Source of the DNA: Thermotoga petrophila RKU-1
GTDB lineage: Bacteria > Thermotogota > Thermotogae > Thermotogales > Thermotogaceae
Direction: 5' to 3'
DNA: 64,000 nucleotides
Assembly: GCF_000016785.1 (NCBI RefSeq)
Contig: NC_009486.1
Coordinates: 1,736,001 to 1,800,000 of the forward strand
Shown here one piece after another: positions 30,619-39,296 of the stretch. Each line of letters starts with the position of its first letter. Within the stretch, counting starts at the first letter, position 1. The notes under the pieces are model-generated. The model was not told where the DNA came from and searched no databases. It saw only the letters and a program-made list of their open reading frames with translations. Position numbers and translations under genes: made by a program.

Positions 30619-30621
30619 AAA

Positions 30622-31932
30622 ATGAATCTAACACTGAGGGTTCCTCTTGAATCCTTCGTTAAGCTTTTTCGAGAAATGGGAGTTCTGGAATACAGATACT
30701 TTGTGAAACATTCGATCCAGGTTGCCAACATCACCACAGAGATTGTTGACCGCTTGAAACTACCCTTTGAAAAAGATGAAGTTTACCTTTCGAGTCTTTT
30801 GCACGATGTTGGACTGATCCTGAAAGTTTCCATCGGTAACTACGAACTCTTCGTTGAAATGTTTGGAAAAATACCCGATATGGAAAGGATCGTTCTGACG
30901 CTTGACAAAAACGATCATCACTCTGTGATTTCGTGGATGGTAGTGTCTCAGATACCGCTCTGTTCTGATTGTTCAAAATCGATCCTTTATCATCACACCC
31001 CTTATCAGAAAATAAATGAAAAGGACTCAATCGTGACCCTTTCCAATTGTGTAAAAACGGCGGATGTTATCTCACTCAAACTTCTAAAATACACAGGATC
31101 GGATAAAGAGCTGGACGCAGAATCCATTGATGAAATAATATCTTCTATTCAGAAAGATCAAGGGATAATTGATGAGGTGAAAAAAGCAGCTGTATATCTG
31201 TTAAAAGATTTCACAAAGCATCATCTGTTTCTGGAAGAAGAACCGCAATTTCACTCGGAAAAAATGTTGAGCCTCGAAGAATACAATCACTACGCGATGA
31301 TACTTTCCGCATTGTTAGACTTTCGAAGTCCATACACGAGAAGTCATTCTTTTGCTGTTGCGAGGGTTTCGAAGCTGCTGGCAGAGGAAATTTTAGGAGA
31401 AGCAGATGCCGCGCTGGCCTTCACCGCTTCTCTTTTACACGATATAGGAAAGATAAAAACACCGCTGAGCATCTTGCACAAGAAAGGCAGGCTTCAAGCC
31501 AGCGAAATGATAATAATGAAGAGACACGTGGTGGATACCTACTACATGCTTGAACGCGCTGGTTTGAGGCTTTTCTCTTTGATCAGTGCTGCGCACCACG
31601 AAAGGCTCGATGGCAGCGGTTACCCGACTGGCTTGAAAGGTGATCAAATGCCGTTCCTTCAGAAATTGATACAAATATGTGATGTTTTCTCCGCACTGAC
31701 CGAAAAGAGACCATATCGAGATCCTGTGGAAATTCACGAGGCACTGGATATAATTGAACAGGAAGCCATCAATGGTAAACTGGACGGTTTCATCGTCCAG
31801 AAATTGAAGGAGATAGCAAACAACCTGGACCTTCGAGAAGAGATATCCTTCAAGCACGTGTTCGAAGAACTGTTCAAGGATCGTGTCGATGAAGTAATTC
31901 AAATGATAAGTTTGATGTCAAAAATGATTTAA
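30622..31932 (+). CDS. Double-HD protein with HD-GYP c-di-GMP phosphodiesterase domain
   Basis: 436 residues. The N-terminal 200 contain a degenerate HD domain (KHSIQVANITTEI, SSLLHDVGLI). The C-terminal part is a canonical HD-GYP domain (SHSFAVARVSKLL, TASLLHDIGKIKTP, HHERLDGSGYPTGLKGDQM, DVFSALTEKRPYR). HD-GYP enzymes hydrolyse cyclic di-GMP at a metal centre. No sensory or membrane segment is in the chain; input may come from the adjacent H-NOX receptor or the small membrane peptide (inference). GGAGGG is 5-10 nt upstream. Confidence 0.88.
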   Translation: MNLTLRVPLESFVKLFREMGVLEYRYFVKHSIQVANITTEIVDRLKLPFEKDEVYLSSLLHDVGLILKVSIGNYELFVEMFGKIPDMERIVLTLDKNDHHSVISWMVVSQIPLCSDCSKSILYHHTPYQKINEKDSIVTLSNCVKTADVISLKLLKYTGSDKELDAESIDEIISSIQKDQGIIDEVKKAAVYLLKDFTKHHLFLEEEPQFHSEKMLSLEEYNHYAMILSALLDFRSPYTRSHSFAVARVSKLLAEEILGEADAALAFTASLLHDIGKIKTPLSILHKKGRLQASEMIIMKRHVVDTYYMLERAGLRLFSLISAAHHERLDGSGYPTGLKGDQMPFLQKLIQICDVFSALTEKRPYRDPVEIHEALDIIEQEAINGKLDGFIVQKLKEIANNLDLREEISFKHVFEELFKDRVDEVIQMISLMSKMI

Positions 31933-31956
31933 ACTTTATTTTCGGGAGGGTGGAAC

Positions 31957-33774
31957 ATGAAGGGTTTTGTTGTCAACATCTGGCTTCAAACCTGGTCACG
32001 TATTTTTGGAGCTGACGTTGTAAAAGAAATGAAGAATAAGTACAATGTTCCCGATACTTTTTACAATCCCCTCGAGGATGTCCCCGATGAACTCCCCGTG
32101 AATATGTCCCGGGAACTGGCATCAAGAAAAGGGATCACTTACGAAGAACTCTGGTACAAGACAGGTAAAGAAAACCTGAAAACCTTCTTCGAACATTACC
32201 CGGAATACTTCAAAAAGACGAGTTTTCTTTCTTTCATGGCTGCTATGGACATGGTACACAGAGTTCTTACCAGAAGGATCAAAGGAGCGAAACCTCCGAG
32301 AATCTTCTTCAAACTCCTTTCATCACGTAAAGCGCTGATAAGGTATGAATCGAAACGAAATTTCAAAAATTATTTCCTTGGACTCATGGAAGCGGCTTCT
32401 GAGTTTTTTAATGACCCGATCAAATATAAAGTGGTGGGAGAAGGTAGCATCGACGGTAGAAACTACCTCGAAGTCGAAGTGGAAGCCACAAAAGAGTACG
32501 GAAAATTCGAAAAACTAAGGAGTTTGATCGTTCTTGGGGCAGGATTCGTGAAATCTCTGGTTCCGATAAATGTTTTCATGATACCACTGTTCAGTTTCGT
32601 TTTTATCTTTATCATCTTCACATTTTTGCCATTCGGAAACCTGATCAGGTCTATTTTAAGTGCCCTTCTCATTTCTCTTGTAATGGTGATTGACACGAAA
32701 GACCTCAAAAAGGGATTGAATGTTCTGAAAGAAGCTTTAAAACTCGTTTCTCGAAAGAACTTTGACAATCCAGTTACAGTAAGTGGGCTAAAAGAGTTCT
32801 CTGATCTTTCCGCTGAACTGAACAGTGCCGTAGAAAAGATCAAAGAAATCATAGTGGGTATACTGGGAGACGTTCAAGAAATAGACGCCTACTCGTCGAG
32901 AGTAGTAGATGCAGTAAATTCCATGAAGGAACAGCTTGAAACCATGAGTTCTCTTTCGAGTGAAATAGCCACCACAGCTGTACAGATAAGTAACGATACG
33001 GAAAGGATATCGAGTGCAGTTACAGCAAACGTGGAAACCATCACATCGATCATTTCCGAACAAACACAAATCATAAAATCTCTCAATGAGGCCGTGTCAC
33101 TCATTGTTCAATCAGCAAATAACGTTGAGCAATCAGCGGACGGTATAGTGAAGATGAGTCAGAGGTTCTCCAAACTTGTTGAAGAGGCCAAAAATCTCCA
33201 GGAACAGGCTGGTATGATCATGCAAGTTGCCGCAACCGTATCTAATATAGCTGAACAAACGAATCTTCTTGCACTCAATGCCGCCATAGAAGCTGCAAGG
33301 AGTGGAGAAGCCGGAAGAGGTTTTGCGGTGGTTGCCGATGAAATCAGAAAGCTTGCCGAAGAGAGTCGCAGCTCCTCTTCAAAGATAGCAGAGTATCTAT
33401 CGACCATAAACACAGGTATCGACAAACTCGTTCAAACCATACAAGCTGAATTTGAAGAGATGAAGGAACAATCGAATCAGCTCCTCGAGAGTTCGGAGAG
33501 GAACAAAGAATCCAGCGAAGTTATATCTTCCATATCGCAAAAACTCAGCGATCTCATAGATGTCCTGAATCAACAGGTTGACAACCTCAACGGTATAACA
33601 AACAGCATCCAGAATCTGCTTGCAATTTCTGAAGAGAGCTCAGCAACAGCAGAAGAAATAAGTTCCTCGATACAGAATTTCTTCTCCCAGTTGAAAGTTG
33701 TTCTTGATAGCGTGAACGAAACTATAAATCTGCTTTCGGTGATAAAGGAAAACTTCAAAGACATGGTGCTGTGA
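31957..33774 (+). CDS. H-NOX haem-domain methyl-accepting chemotaxis protein
   Basis: 605 residues. Residues 1-185 are an H-NOX domain: proximal haem His101 (DMVHRVL), prolines in GAKPPR and the YxSxR propionate clamp at Tyr130, Ser132, Arg134. Tyr139 (NYFLGL) aligns with the distal Tyr140 that stabilises bound oxygen in the Thermoanaerobacter H-NOX. Two membrane helices span about 205-250. A methyl-accepting cytoplasmic domain follows, with the hairpin tip [20 protein letters not shown]. It should direct movement in response to O2 or NO. GGGAGGGTGG precedes the ATG. Confidence 0.92.
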   Translation: MKGFVVNIWLQTWSRIFGADVVKEMKNKYNVPDTFYNPLEDVPDELPVNMSRELASRKGITYEELWYKTGKENLKTFFEHYPEYFKKTSFLSFMAAMDMVHRVLTRRIKGAKPPRIFFKLLSSRKALIRYESKRNFKNYFLGLMEAASEFFNDPIKYKVVGEGSIDGRNYLEVEVEATKEYGKFEKLRSLIVLGAGFVKSLVPINVFMIPLFSFVFIFIIFTFLPFGNLIRSILSALLISLVMVIDTKDLKKGLNVLKEALKLVSRKNFDNPVTVSGLKEFSDLSAELNSAVEKIKEIIVGILGDVQEIDAYSSRVVDAVNSMKEQLETMSSLSSEIATTAVQISNDTERISSAVTANVETITSIISEQTQIIKSLNEAVSLIVQSANNVEQSADGIVKMSQRFSKLVEEAKNLQEQAGMIMQVAATVSNIAEQTNLLALNAAIEAARSGEAGRGFAVVADEIRKLAEESRSSSSKIAEYLSTINTGIDKLVQTIQAEFEEMKEQSNQLLESSERNKESSEVISSISQKLSDLIDVLNQQVDNLNGITNSIQNLLAISEESSATAEEISSSIQNFFSQLKVVLDSVNETINLLSVIKENFKDMVL

Positions 33775-33799
33775 ATCTGCAGAAAAACACACAATGCGG

Positions 33800-33823
33800 G
33801 GAGCCTTTGGCTCCTCTTTTTTT
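33800..33823 (+). terminator. Rho-independent terminator after the H-NOX receptor
   Basis: GGAGCC, loop TTT, GGCTCC, then CTTTTTTT-type tail, 25 nt after the stop codon. Confidence 0.85.
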
Positions 33824-33936
33824 AATCACAACAGGACGTTTTTCCTTCATTTCTTCGTCCGATTTTTGAAAGGCTTTCAGAATACTAGCTGCTTTTTCAC
33901 CCCAGAACCCAAGTGGTGGATACTTTTCAAATCGTA

Positions 33937-34031
33937 GTGTCGTAAAATTGACATTTTACGACACAAGAAAATTGAACTCTTATGATTATACTCATGAGTA
34001 TAATACTCAATGGTATAATACTTCTAAGTAT
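33937..34031 (+). promoter_or_regulatory. Cluster of palindromic operators ahead of the second ATPase gene
   Basis: Three nested symmetric elements lie within 95 bp. A 12-bp perfect inverted repeat (GTGTCGTAAAAT 33937-33948, ATTTTACGACAC 33953-33964) has a 4-bp spacer. A 20-bp perfect palindrome covers 33985-34004, built on ATACTC/GAGTAT. A third inverted repeat is ATACTT/AAGTAT (34018-34031). TATAAT-like boxes lie between them (34001-34019). This looks like a tightly controlled promoter; the regulator is not identified. Confidence 0.65.
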
Positions 34032-34052
34032 ATAAATCCAGGAGGTAAGACC

Positions 34053-35423
34053 ATGAAATTCTACAACAGAAGAAAAGAACTTGACTTTTTTCAGAAGGTA
34101 AAAGGCATGGACAGAAAGTATTTTGTTGTGGTATTCGGAAGAAGACGTATCGGAAAAACCACATTGATAAGAAAAGCCTTTGAAGATACAAAGGCCTTTT
34201 ACTACTTTGTGGAGGTTAAGAAAGAAGAGACACTCTTGAAAGATCTGAGTTTTTCTTTCTCAAAGGCTGTGTACAGTAACTGGTACGATTTGTTTTCTGA
34301 ACTCTTCAACAGATACGAGTACATCGTGTTCGATGAGTTCCAGAATTTTCATAAGGTGAATCCGGATATTCTATACGCTCTTCAGCACGCATGGGACGAT
34401 AACAAAAACAAAACAAAGATGATTGTACTCGGCTCTTATGTGGGCTTGATGAAGAACATTTTCACGGATGAGAAGATGCCGTTGTTTGGCCGAGCAGACA
34501 GCATCATCAACATCAAAGAATTTCCTCTTGGTGAAACAGTTTCTATGTTAAAAGACTTTGGATACGATGTTCACGAGGCATTCCAGATATACGCAATGGT
34601 GGGAGGTGTTCCAAAGTATCTGTGGCTGTTCAAAGACAAAAGAGACATCAAGCAACTGATCTACGATGTCTTCATCGACGAATTTGCTCCTCTTAGAGAG
34701 GAGGCAAGGAACCTTCTGATATCGGAATTCGGCTCAGAACACAAGACGTACTTTTCTATACTGGAGGCAATAGCGGGAGGTATGAAATCACTGTCTGAGA
34801 TTTCCGATTCTTCCGGCATAGAAACGACGAAACTTTCCAAGTACTTGACCGAACTTTCAGAGATCTACGAGATACTGTCGAAAGAGCGCCCTTTGCTCTC
34901 CGAAAAGAAGAGAAACTACAAATACAGGATCAAAGATCATTACTACAACTTCTTCTTCAGAAACATTTACAGGAATTACTCCATCATGGAATACGCTCCA
35001 GAAAAAGCCCTTGAAATCGTCTGGAATAACTTCAACCAGTACATGGGTTTCCAGTTTGAGGAGATATGCAGACAGTTCCTTCTGGAAAATCCCGGCTTTT
35101 TTGGTTTTATACCGAAAGATGTTGGAAAGCACTGGGGGAGGGTTCCTCACAGAAAAAACGAGTCGTACGATATAGACCTTGTTGCGTACGATGATGAGAA
35201 CGTGTTGTTTGGAGAATGCAAGTGGTCTAACAAAAAAGTGGGAGAAGAAGAATATCGAAAACTCCTTCTGAGGAGCGAATATGTGAACACTAGAAAAAGA
35301 AGAAAGATCTACGCTCTTTTTTCCAGAAGTGGCTTTGAAGAAAATCTTCTAAAGTTGAAAAGCAAAAATCTCTTTCTCATCACACCGGAAGATATGATGA
35401 GGGTGTATGAAGTAGTAAAATAA
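34053..35423 (+). CDS. Archaeal-type AAA ATPase with C-terminal DUF234-like domain
   Basis: About 457 residues from ATG 34053 (GGAGGT 34041-34046). Walker A is FGRRRIGKTTLI (about 29-40) and Walker B-like is YIVFDEFQNF (about 90). The C-terminal 180 residues include a winged helix (SLSEISDSSGIETTKLSKYL) and a nuclease-like DUF234 region ending with DIDLVAYDDENVLFGECKW, a D...ExK arrangement like PD-(D/E)XK enzymes. It is 40 nt ahead of a HARE-HTH endonuclease-like gene; the same kind of pair occurs at the left edge of the window. Probably a mobile or defence-linked ATPase; the function is not established. Confidence 0.82.
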   Translation: MKFYNRRKELDFFQKVKGMDRKYFVVVFGRRRIGKTTLIRKAFEDTKAFYYFVEVKKEETLLKDLSFSFSKAVYSNWYDLFSELFNRYEYIVFDEFQNFHKVNPDILYALQHAWDDNKNKTKMIVLGSYVGLMKNIFTDEKMPLFGRADSIINIKEFPLGETVSMLKDFGYDVHEAFQIYAMVGGVPKYLWLFKDKRDIKQLIYDVFIDEFAPLREEARNLLISEFGSEHKTYFSILEAIAGGMKSLSEISDSSGIETTKLSKYLTELSEIYEILSKERPLLSEKKRNYKYRIKDHYYNFFFRNIYRNYSIMEYAPEKALEIVWNNFNQYMGFQFEEICRQFLLENPGFFGFIPKDVGKHWGRVPHRKNESYDIDLVAYDDENVLFGECKWSNKKVGEEEYRKLLLRSEYVNTRKRRKIYALFSRSGFEENLLKLKSKNLFLITPEDMMRVYEVVK

Positions 35424-35463
35424 AGATGAAAAAATGAAAAAAATAGGTTAATGAGGCGATATC

Positions 35464-37218
35464 ATGACCTTCAAAGAAGCTGCCTATTTCATTCTGAAAA
35501 GAGAAAAAAGACCCATGACTGCAAGGGAAATAGTGGAAATAGCCCTGAAAGAAAAGTTGATAAAAACTTCCTCCAAGTCACCTGACAGGGACCTGGCAAT
35601 ACAGATCTACGATGATATCAGACTGAACGGAGAGAACTCACCATTTGTGAAGGTGGGAAGGGGGCTTTTTGGATTGAGAGAGTTTTATGAACAGAAAAGA
35701 GAAGAAACCGTTGGAGAGGTGCAACACCTCATAAGAAGGCTCGAGGAGACACAGTACAGAAGCAACTCTCCCTCAGAGTTCGAAGAGGTCTTAAAAGAAG
35801 CCTTTTCTTTTCTTGGATTTGAGACAGAACTCAAGGGGGAACCAGGAAACACGGACGTTGTTCTCAAAGCGAAAATAGGGCGCGATGAGTCATACACAGT
35901 GAACGTGGATGGGAAAACCAGCAGGTCTGGGAAGATCTCAGACGTTCAGATAGACTGGCTTTCACTTGAAGATCACAGGGAGAAAACAAAAGCAAATTTC
36001 ATTGTGGTTGTTGGTCCCGACTTTTCAAAAGGAAACGTGGAAAAAAGAGCCCAAAAAAGTGGCGTTGTTCTTTTGAAGGTGAAAGATCTGATAGAACTTT
36101 TGAAAGAACATGCCAGATACCCATTCAATCTGCTTGAGTTAAAAAGACTCTTTGAAACACCCGGTAACGCTGATTATGTTGTAGAAGAAATCATAAGATC
36201 TCATCGAGACAGGACAAATTTTCTGGAAAACCTGAAACTCATAGTGGAGGAGATGGAAAATCTACAGAGTTTGCTCGGGTACTTCTCCGTTGATTCACTG
36301 GTTGCAAGAACGGAACTGGGACCCCAGATGATAAAAAGCGTCATAGACCTTCTGAACTCACCCCTGATAAAAGCTGTTGAAGAGGTTTCGGAGGGGAAGT
36401 ATGTTCTGGTTATTCCCAAGAGGGAACTTTCAAAACTCTTTGGAAGACTTGCTTCAGCCTGTGAACAAGAAAAAGAACAAAAAGAACAAGATGATGTGAA
36501 GAATAAACTTGTGAAGAATGAACTTACGAAGGATGAACTTATAAAGTATTTATCTCGAACTGAACGTGTTCCAACCGTTCTCAGGGAAATACTCCTTCCC
36601 CTGTGCTTGAAACATGGTGTTGTTTCAAGGGAAATGATAAAAGAAGAACTTGTTGTAAGAAAAATGGCACAGAATTTGGGACAGGCTGGATTGGTTTTGT
36701 CGACGGTTTCGAAAGCAATAGGAGAAAATGAACTATTGGAATCAATCATATCGTATGACAAACTCAAGCCTTGGAAGAAAGATAACTTCAGGTTAAAAGA
36801 AGAGTACAAAGAAATGGTCCACGCTGTTATCGAAGAACTTAAAGGAAAAGAGCAACCAAAAACCGATTTGAAGAACAGACTCGTGGAATATTTATCTCGA
36901 ACTGAGCGTGTCCCAACCGTTCTCAGAGAAATACTCTTTCCTTTGTGCTTGAAGTACGACGTTGTTTCGAGAGAAATGGTAAAAAAAGAACTCGTTTTAA
37001 GAAAAATGGCGAAGGATTTAGGACAGGCCGGACTGGTCTTATCAACAGTTTCAGCAGTGATAGGAAGAGACGAACTGTTGGGAGCGATCATAATGTACGA
37101 CAAGCCCAAGCCCTGGAAGAAAGATAACTTCAGATTGAAAGAAGAGTACAAAGGATTGGTGCAGGAGGTTATCGAAGAGCTTAAAGAGATAAAAGGAAAT
37201 CTACAGCATGGAACCTGA
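35464..37218 (+). CDS. HARE-HTH / PD-(D/E)XK endonuclease-like protein with duplicated C-terminal domain
   Basis: 584 residues. Residues 1-75 form a HARE-HTH-type winged helix (REIVEIALKEKLI, NSPFVKVGRGLFGLREF). Residues 100-230 fit a restriction-endonuclease fold: Glu near 106, then Asp131 (GNTDVVL) and Asp149-x-Lys151 (VDGK). Residues 361-449 and 475-563 are two copies of a helical repeat (LSRTERVPTVLREIL, GQAGLVLSTVS, KPWKKDNFRLKEEYK). HARE-HTH domains occur with restriction enzymes and in RNA polymerase delta and are thought to recognise DNA or modified bases. It follows the ATPase by 40 nt. Function unproven; a DNA-targeting nuclease is the best guess. Confidence 0.7.
   Translation: MTFKEAAYFILKREKRPMTAREIVEIALKEKLIKTSSKSPDRDLAIQIYDDIRLNGENSPFVKVGRGLFGLREFYEQKREETVGEVQHLIRRLEETQYRSNSPSEFEEVLKEAFSFLGFETELKGEPGNTDVVLKAKIGRDESYTVNVDGKTSRSGKISDVQIDWLSLEDHREKTKANFIVVVGPDFSKGNVEKRAQKSGVVLLKVKDLIELLKEHARYPFNLLELKRLFETPGNADYVVEEIIRSHRDRTNFLENLKLIVEEMENLQSLLGYFSVDSLVARTELGPQMIKSVIDLLNSPLIKAVEEVSEGKYVLVIPKRELSKLFGRLASACEQEKEQKEQDDVKNKLVKNELTKDELIKYLSRTERVPTVLREILLPLCLKHGVVSREMIKEELVVRKMAQNLGQAGLVLSTVSKAIGENELLESIISYDKLKPWKKDNFRLKEEYKEMVHAVIEELKGKEQPKTDLKNRLVEYLSRTERVPTVLREILFPLCLKYDVVSREMVKKELVLRKMAKDLGQAGLVLSTVSAVIGRDELLGAIIMYDKPKPWKKDNFRLKEEYKGLVQEVIEELKEIKGNLQHGT
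36547..37153 (+). repeat. Tandem 265-bp duplication inside the HARE-HTH gene
   Basis: 36547-36811 and 36889-37153 are direct repeats offset by exactly 342 bp (114 codons), still clearly similar at the DNA level. They keep the reading frame and make two copies of one protein domain. Silent and conservative differences show that the duplication is not very recent. Confidence 0.85.
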
Positions 37219-37270
37219 GAGAGAAAAAGGCGACCGTATAGGGGTTTAGATTATTTGCAGCTCGTAAGCC

Positions 37271-38665
37271 TCATGAAGTGTACCTTATGTATATCGATTC
37301 CACTTTTATTGCTTCTTTCTCAAAATCCAGGAGATCACTTTCCGTGAAAACATCCTTTTCAACCTTGTCTACGAACATCACATATATTTTCGAAAATTCT
37401 TTCGATGTGGATCTTCTCAATATTCTACCCATTCTCTGTATCCATTGCCTTACGCTACTTGTACCAGCCACAATGATCCCTGTTTCTGCGGCCGGAACAT
37501 CAAATCCTTCATCCAGAGCCTTGCATGCCACAAGAACATTTATCCTTCCATCTTTGAATTCAGATATACTTACCAGTCTTTCTTTTACAGGCATTTTCGA
37601 ATGATATATCCCAGCGGCAAATCCTATCTTCTTCAGGTATTTGAAAATGTATTCGGCAATTTCAATTCTCTCGTGAAATATTAATACTCTTTCTTTGTCA
37701 AGTTTTTCCTCACTAAACAACCATTTAAGAGCGTACAATTTGGATTTTGAGGTGTGGATCACAGATTTCCTTTGATTCAAAAGAGCAATGTATCTTGTTA
37801 TAAGTTCATCTCCGTTTTTTTCGTGGATCATATTCAACCGCTTGATAAAATTGACATGAGAAGTTTCCTTTAACTCTGGATACTTGTATATCAAAGCCTT
37901 TGTGAGTTTGTTTATTTTTTCTGTTAAATCCTCATAAATAACTTCTTCTGATGGAGTAAGGGGAACTTTCAGTTTCACAATTTTATAGGGGGGTATTATT
38001 CCATCTTTCAAAGCATCGCTGTAAGTGTATGTGTAAATCACATTACCAAGATTTGGCACGAGTTTTTCTTCAAAGCCGTAGTCTCCATACCTTTCCGGAG
38101 TGGCAGAAAGTCCCAGTGTGTATGAAAAGGGTATTTCGAATATTCTGGAATTCTCTTTGCTTCCATACCTGTGGCATTCATCGGCAATCAGAAATAAGTC
38201 TTCGTGTTTGAAAAATCTTTCGTAATGTTCTTTCAGATACCTTCTTGCCGAGTTAATGACATATATCAGTATGTTTCTATCTTCAACATTCTCTTTTTCT
38301 TTTCCATAAAAAACACCTATGTTTTCTCTTGGTATGTGAAGTTTATCCATTATCTCGATGAGCCATTGATCGAGAAGAACGGTGGTAGGAACAACTATTA
38401 TTACTTTTAAACCACCCTCACTGTATGCTTCGGAATTAAATAGATCCGATATCAAAGAAAGAGCGAAGATCGTTTTCCCTGCACCAGTAACAACTTTAAC
38501 AATGCCTTTCCCACCATTTTTCCACCATGCTTTTTTTGCTTCTTTTTGCCATCTGTAGAGTTCAACGGAAAGCTTCCAGGGAGCATCAACGAAGTCATCA
38601 GAGAAGAATTCATCTACGACTCTTTTACATACTTCGCAATCAAACCTATCGCAGGTTTTTTTCAA
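37271..38665 (-). CDS. SF2 DECH-box helicase of the DUF499/PglZ/DUF1156 module
   Basis: 464 residues. N-terminal cysteines (Cys5, Cys10, Cys13) may bind a metal. Helicase motifs are visible: motif I VVTGAGKTIFA (59-69), Ia VVPTTVLLDQW, II ADECHRYG (161-168), III LGLSATPERYG (about 186), IV-V LVACKALDEGFDVP, and VI QWIQRMGRILRR (about 415). This is the COG1061-type, like XPB and the helicases of restriction and DISARM-like systems. It is the last gene of the minus-strand operon and overlaps the upstream small gene by 20 nt. Presumed DNA translocase or unwinding subunit of a defence system. Confidence 0.88.
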   Translation of the reverse strand: MKKTCDRFDCEVCKRVVDEFFSDDFVDAPWKLSVELYRWQKEAKKAWWKNGGKGIVKVVTGAGKTIFALSLISDLFNSEAYSEGGLKVIIVVPTTVLLDQWLIEIMDKLHIPRENIGVFYGKEKENVEDRNILIYVINSARRYLKEHYERFFKHEDLFLIADECHRYGSKENSRIFEIPFSYTLGLSATPERYGDYGFEEKLVPNLGNVIYTYTYSDALKDGIIPPYKIVKLKVPLTPSEEVIYEDLTEKINKLTKALIYKYPELKETSHVNFIKRLNMIHEKNGDELITRYIALLNQRKSVIHTSKSKLYALKWLFSEEKLDKERVLIFHERIEIAEYIFKYLKKIGFAAGIYHSKMPVKERLVSISEFKDGRINVLVACKALDEGFDVPAAETGIIVAGTSSVRQWIQRMGRILRRSTSKEFSKIYVMFVDKVEKDVFTESDLLDFEKEAIKVESIYIRYTS

Positions 38666-38864
38666 AATTCTTTATTGATGATATTTTTTTGAGAGTTTTT
38701 TCTAAATCCGGAATGATTTCTTCAGGAATGTTTCCTTTCTTCGTTAACTCCCATCCAGCTTTTTCCAGTATACAGGCTATTCTGTCTAATCCAAACGTTC
38801 GGGCTCTCCTTGCCAGGTGATGAAAATGCCAGCCTTCCCACCCATATAGTTTCATTTTGAACAT
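38646..38864 (-). CDS. Small conserved-looking protein of the defence operon, unknown
   Basis: 72 residues (MFKMKLYGWEGWHFHHLARR, then FGLDRIACILEKAGWEL). Aromatic and basic N-terminus, helical C-terminus, no recognised domain. It overlaps the helicase start by 20 nt and follows the next upstream gene by 1 nt, so it is firmly inside the operon and probably a real subunit or adaptor. No function assigned. Confidence 0.6.
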   Translation of the reverse strand: MFKMKLYGWEGWHFHHLARRARTFGLDRIACILEKAGWELTKKGNIPEEIIPDLEKTLKKISSIKNFEKNLR

Positions 38865-38865
38865 C

Positions 38866-39273
38866 TCACGATTGTAAGTTCAGTGGAGCAATAAAATGTT
38901 TAGAATCCACCTGCTTCACTCTACCAAATATGGGATATAATAAAAATGATGCATCTTTATAGTTTATTATTGGCCTCTCAAAACTCTCTACAATTTCAAT
39001 TTTCCCTTCAACAACGATCTGGATTATGTAATTCCCTCTCACAAGAAAGTTTGCAGCGTCTTGAAGGAGGTTTCTTATTTCTCTCGAAACTTTTTCAGGT
39101 TCCTCCGAGTAATAAAGCAAGCTCTCTATACCAAAGACAGCAAGGTTAAGTGGAAGTTCTTCTTCTCTGTAAACCTGTCTTAAAAACTCAACTATGCTCA
39201 TTCTGTCTTTAAAAATCTGATCTGAATATTCTTTCTTTTCTATGATATTAAATCCTATATCCATGTTTGCCAT
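38866..39273 (-). CDS. Unknown 135-residue protein of the defence operon
   Basis: Begins MANMDIGFNIIEKKEYSD; mixed alpha/beta with a helical central part (AVFGIESLLYYSEEPEKVSREI). GGGGGTG lies upstream of the ATG. No family recognised. It occupies the place taken by DUF3780-like small genes in related DUF499-DUF1156-helicase loci, but it is shorter and I see no sequence signature to confirm that. The gap to the methylase is only 23 nt. Confidence 0.6.
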   Translation of the reverse strand: MANMDIGFNIIEKKEYSDQIFKDRMSIVEFLRQVYREEELPLNLAVFGIESLLYYSEEPEKVSREIRNLLQDAANFLVRGNYIIQIVVEGKIEIVESFERPIINYKDASFLLYPIFGRVKQVDSKHFIAPLNLQS

Positions 39274-39296
39274 TACTCACACCCCCAACTGCGTTT

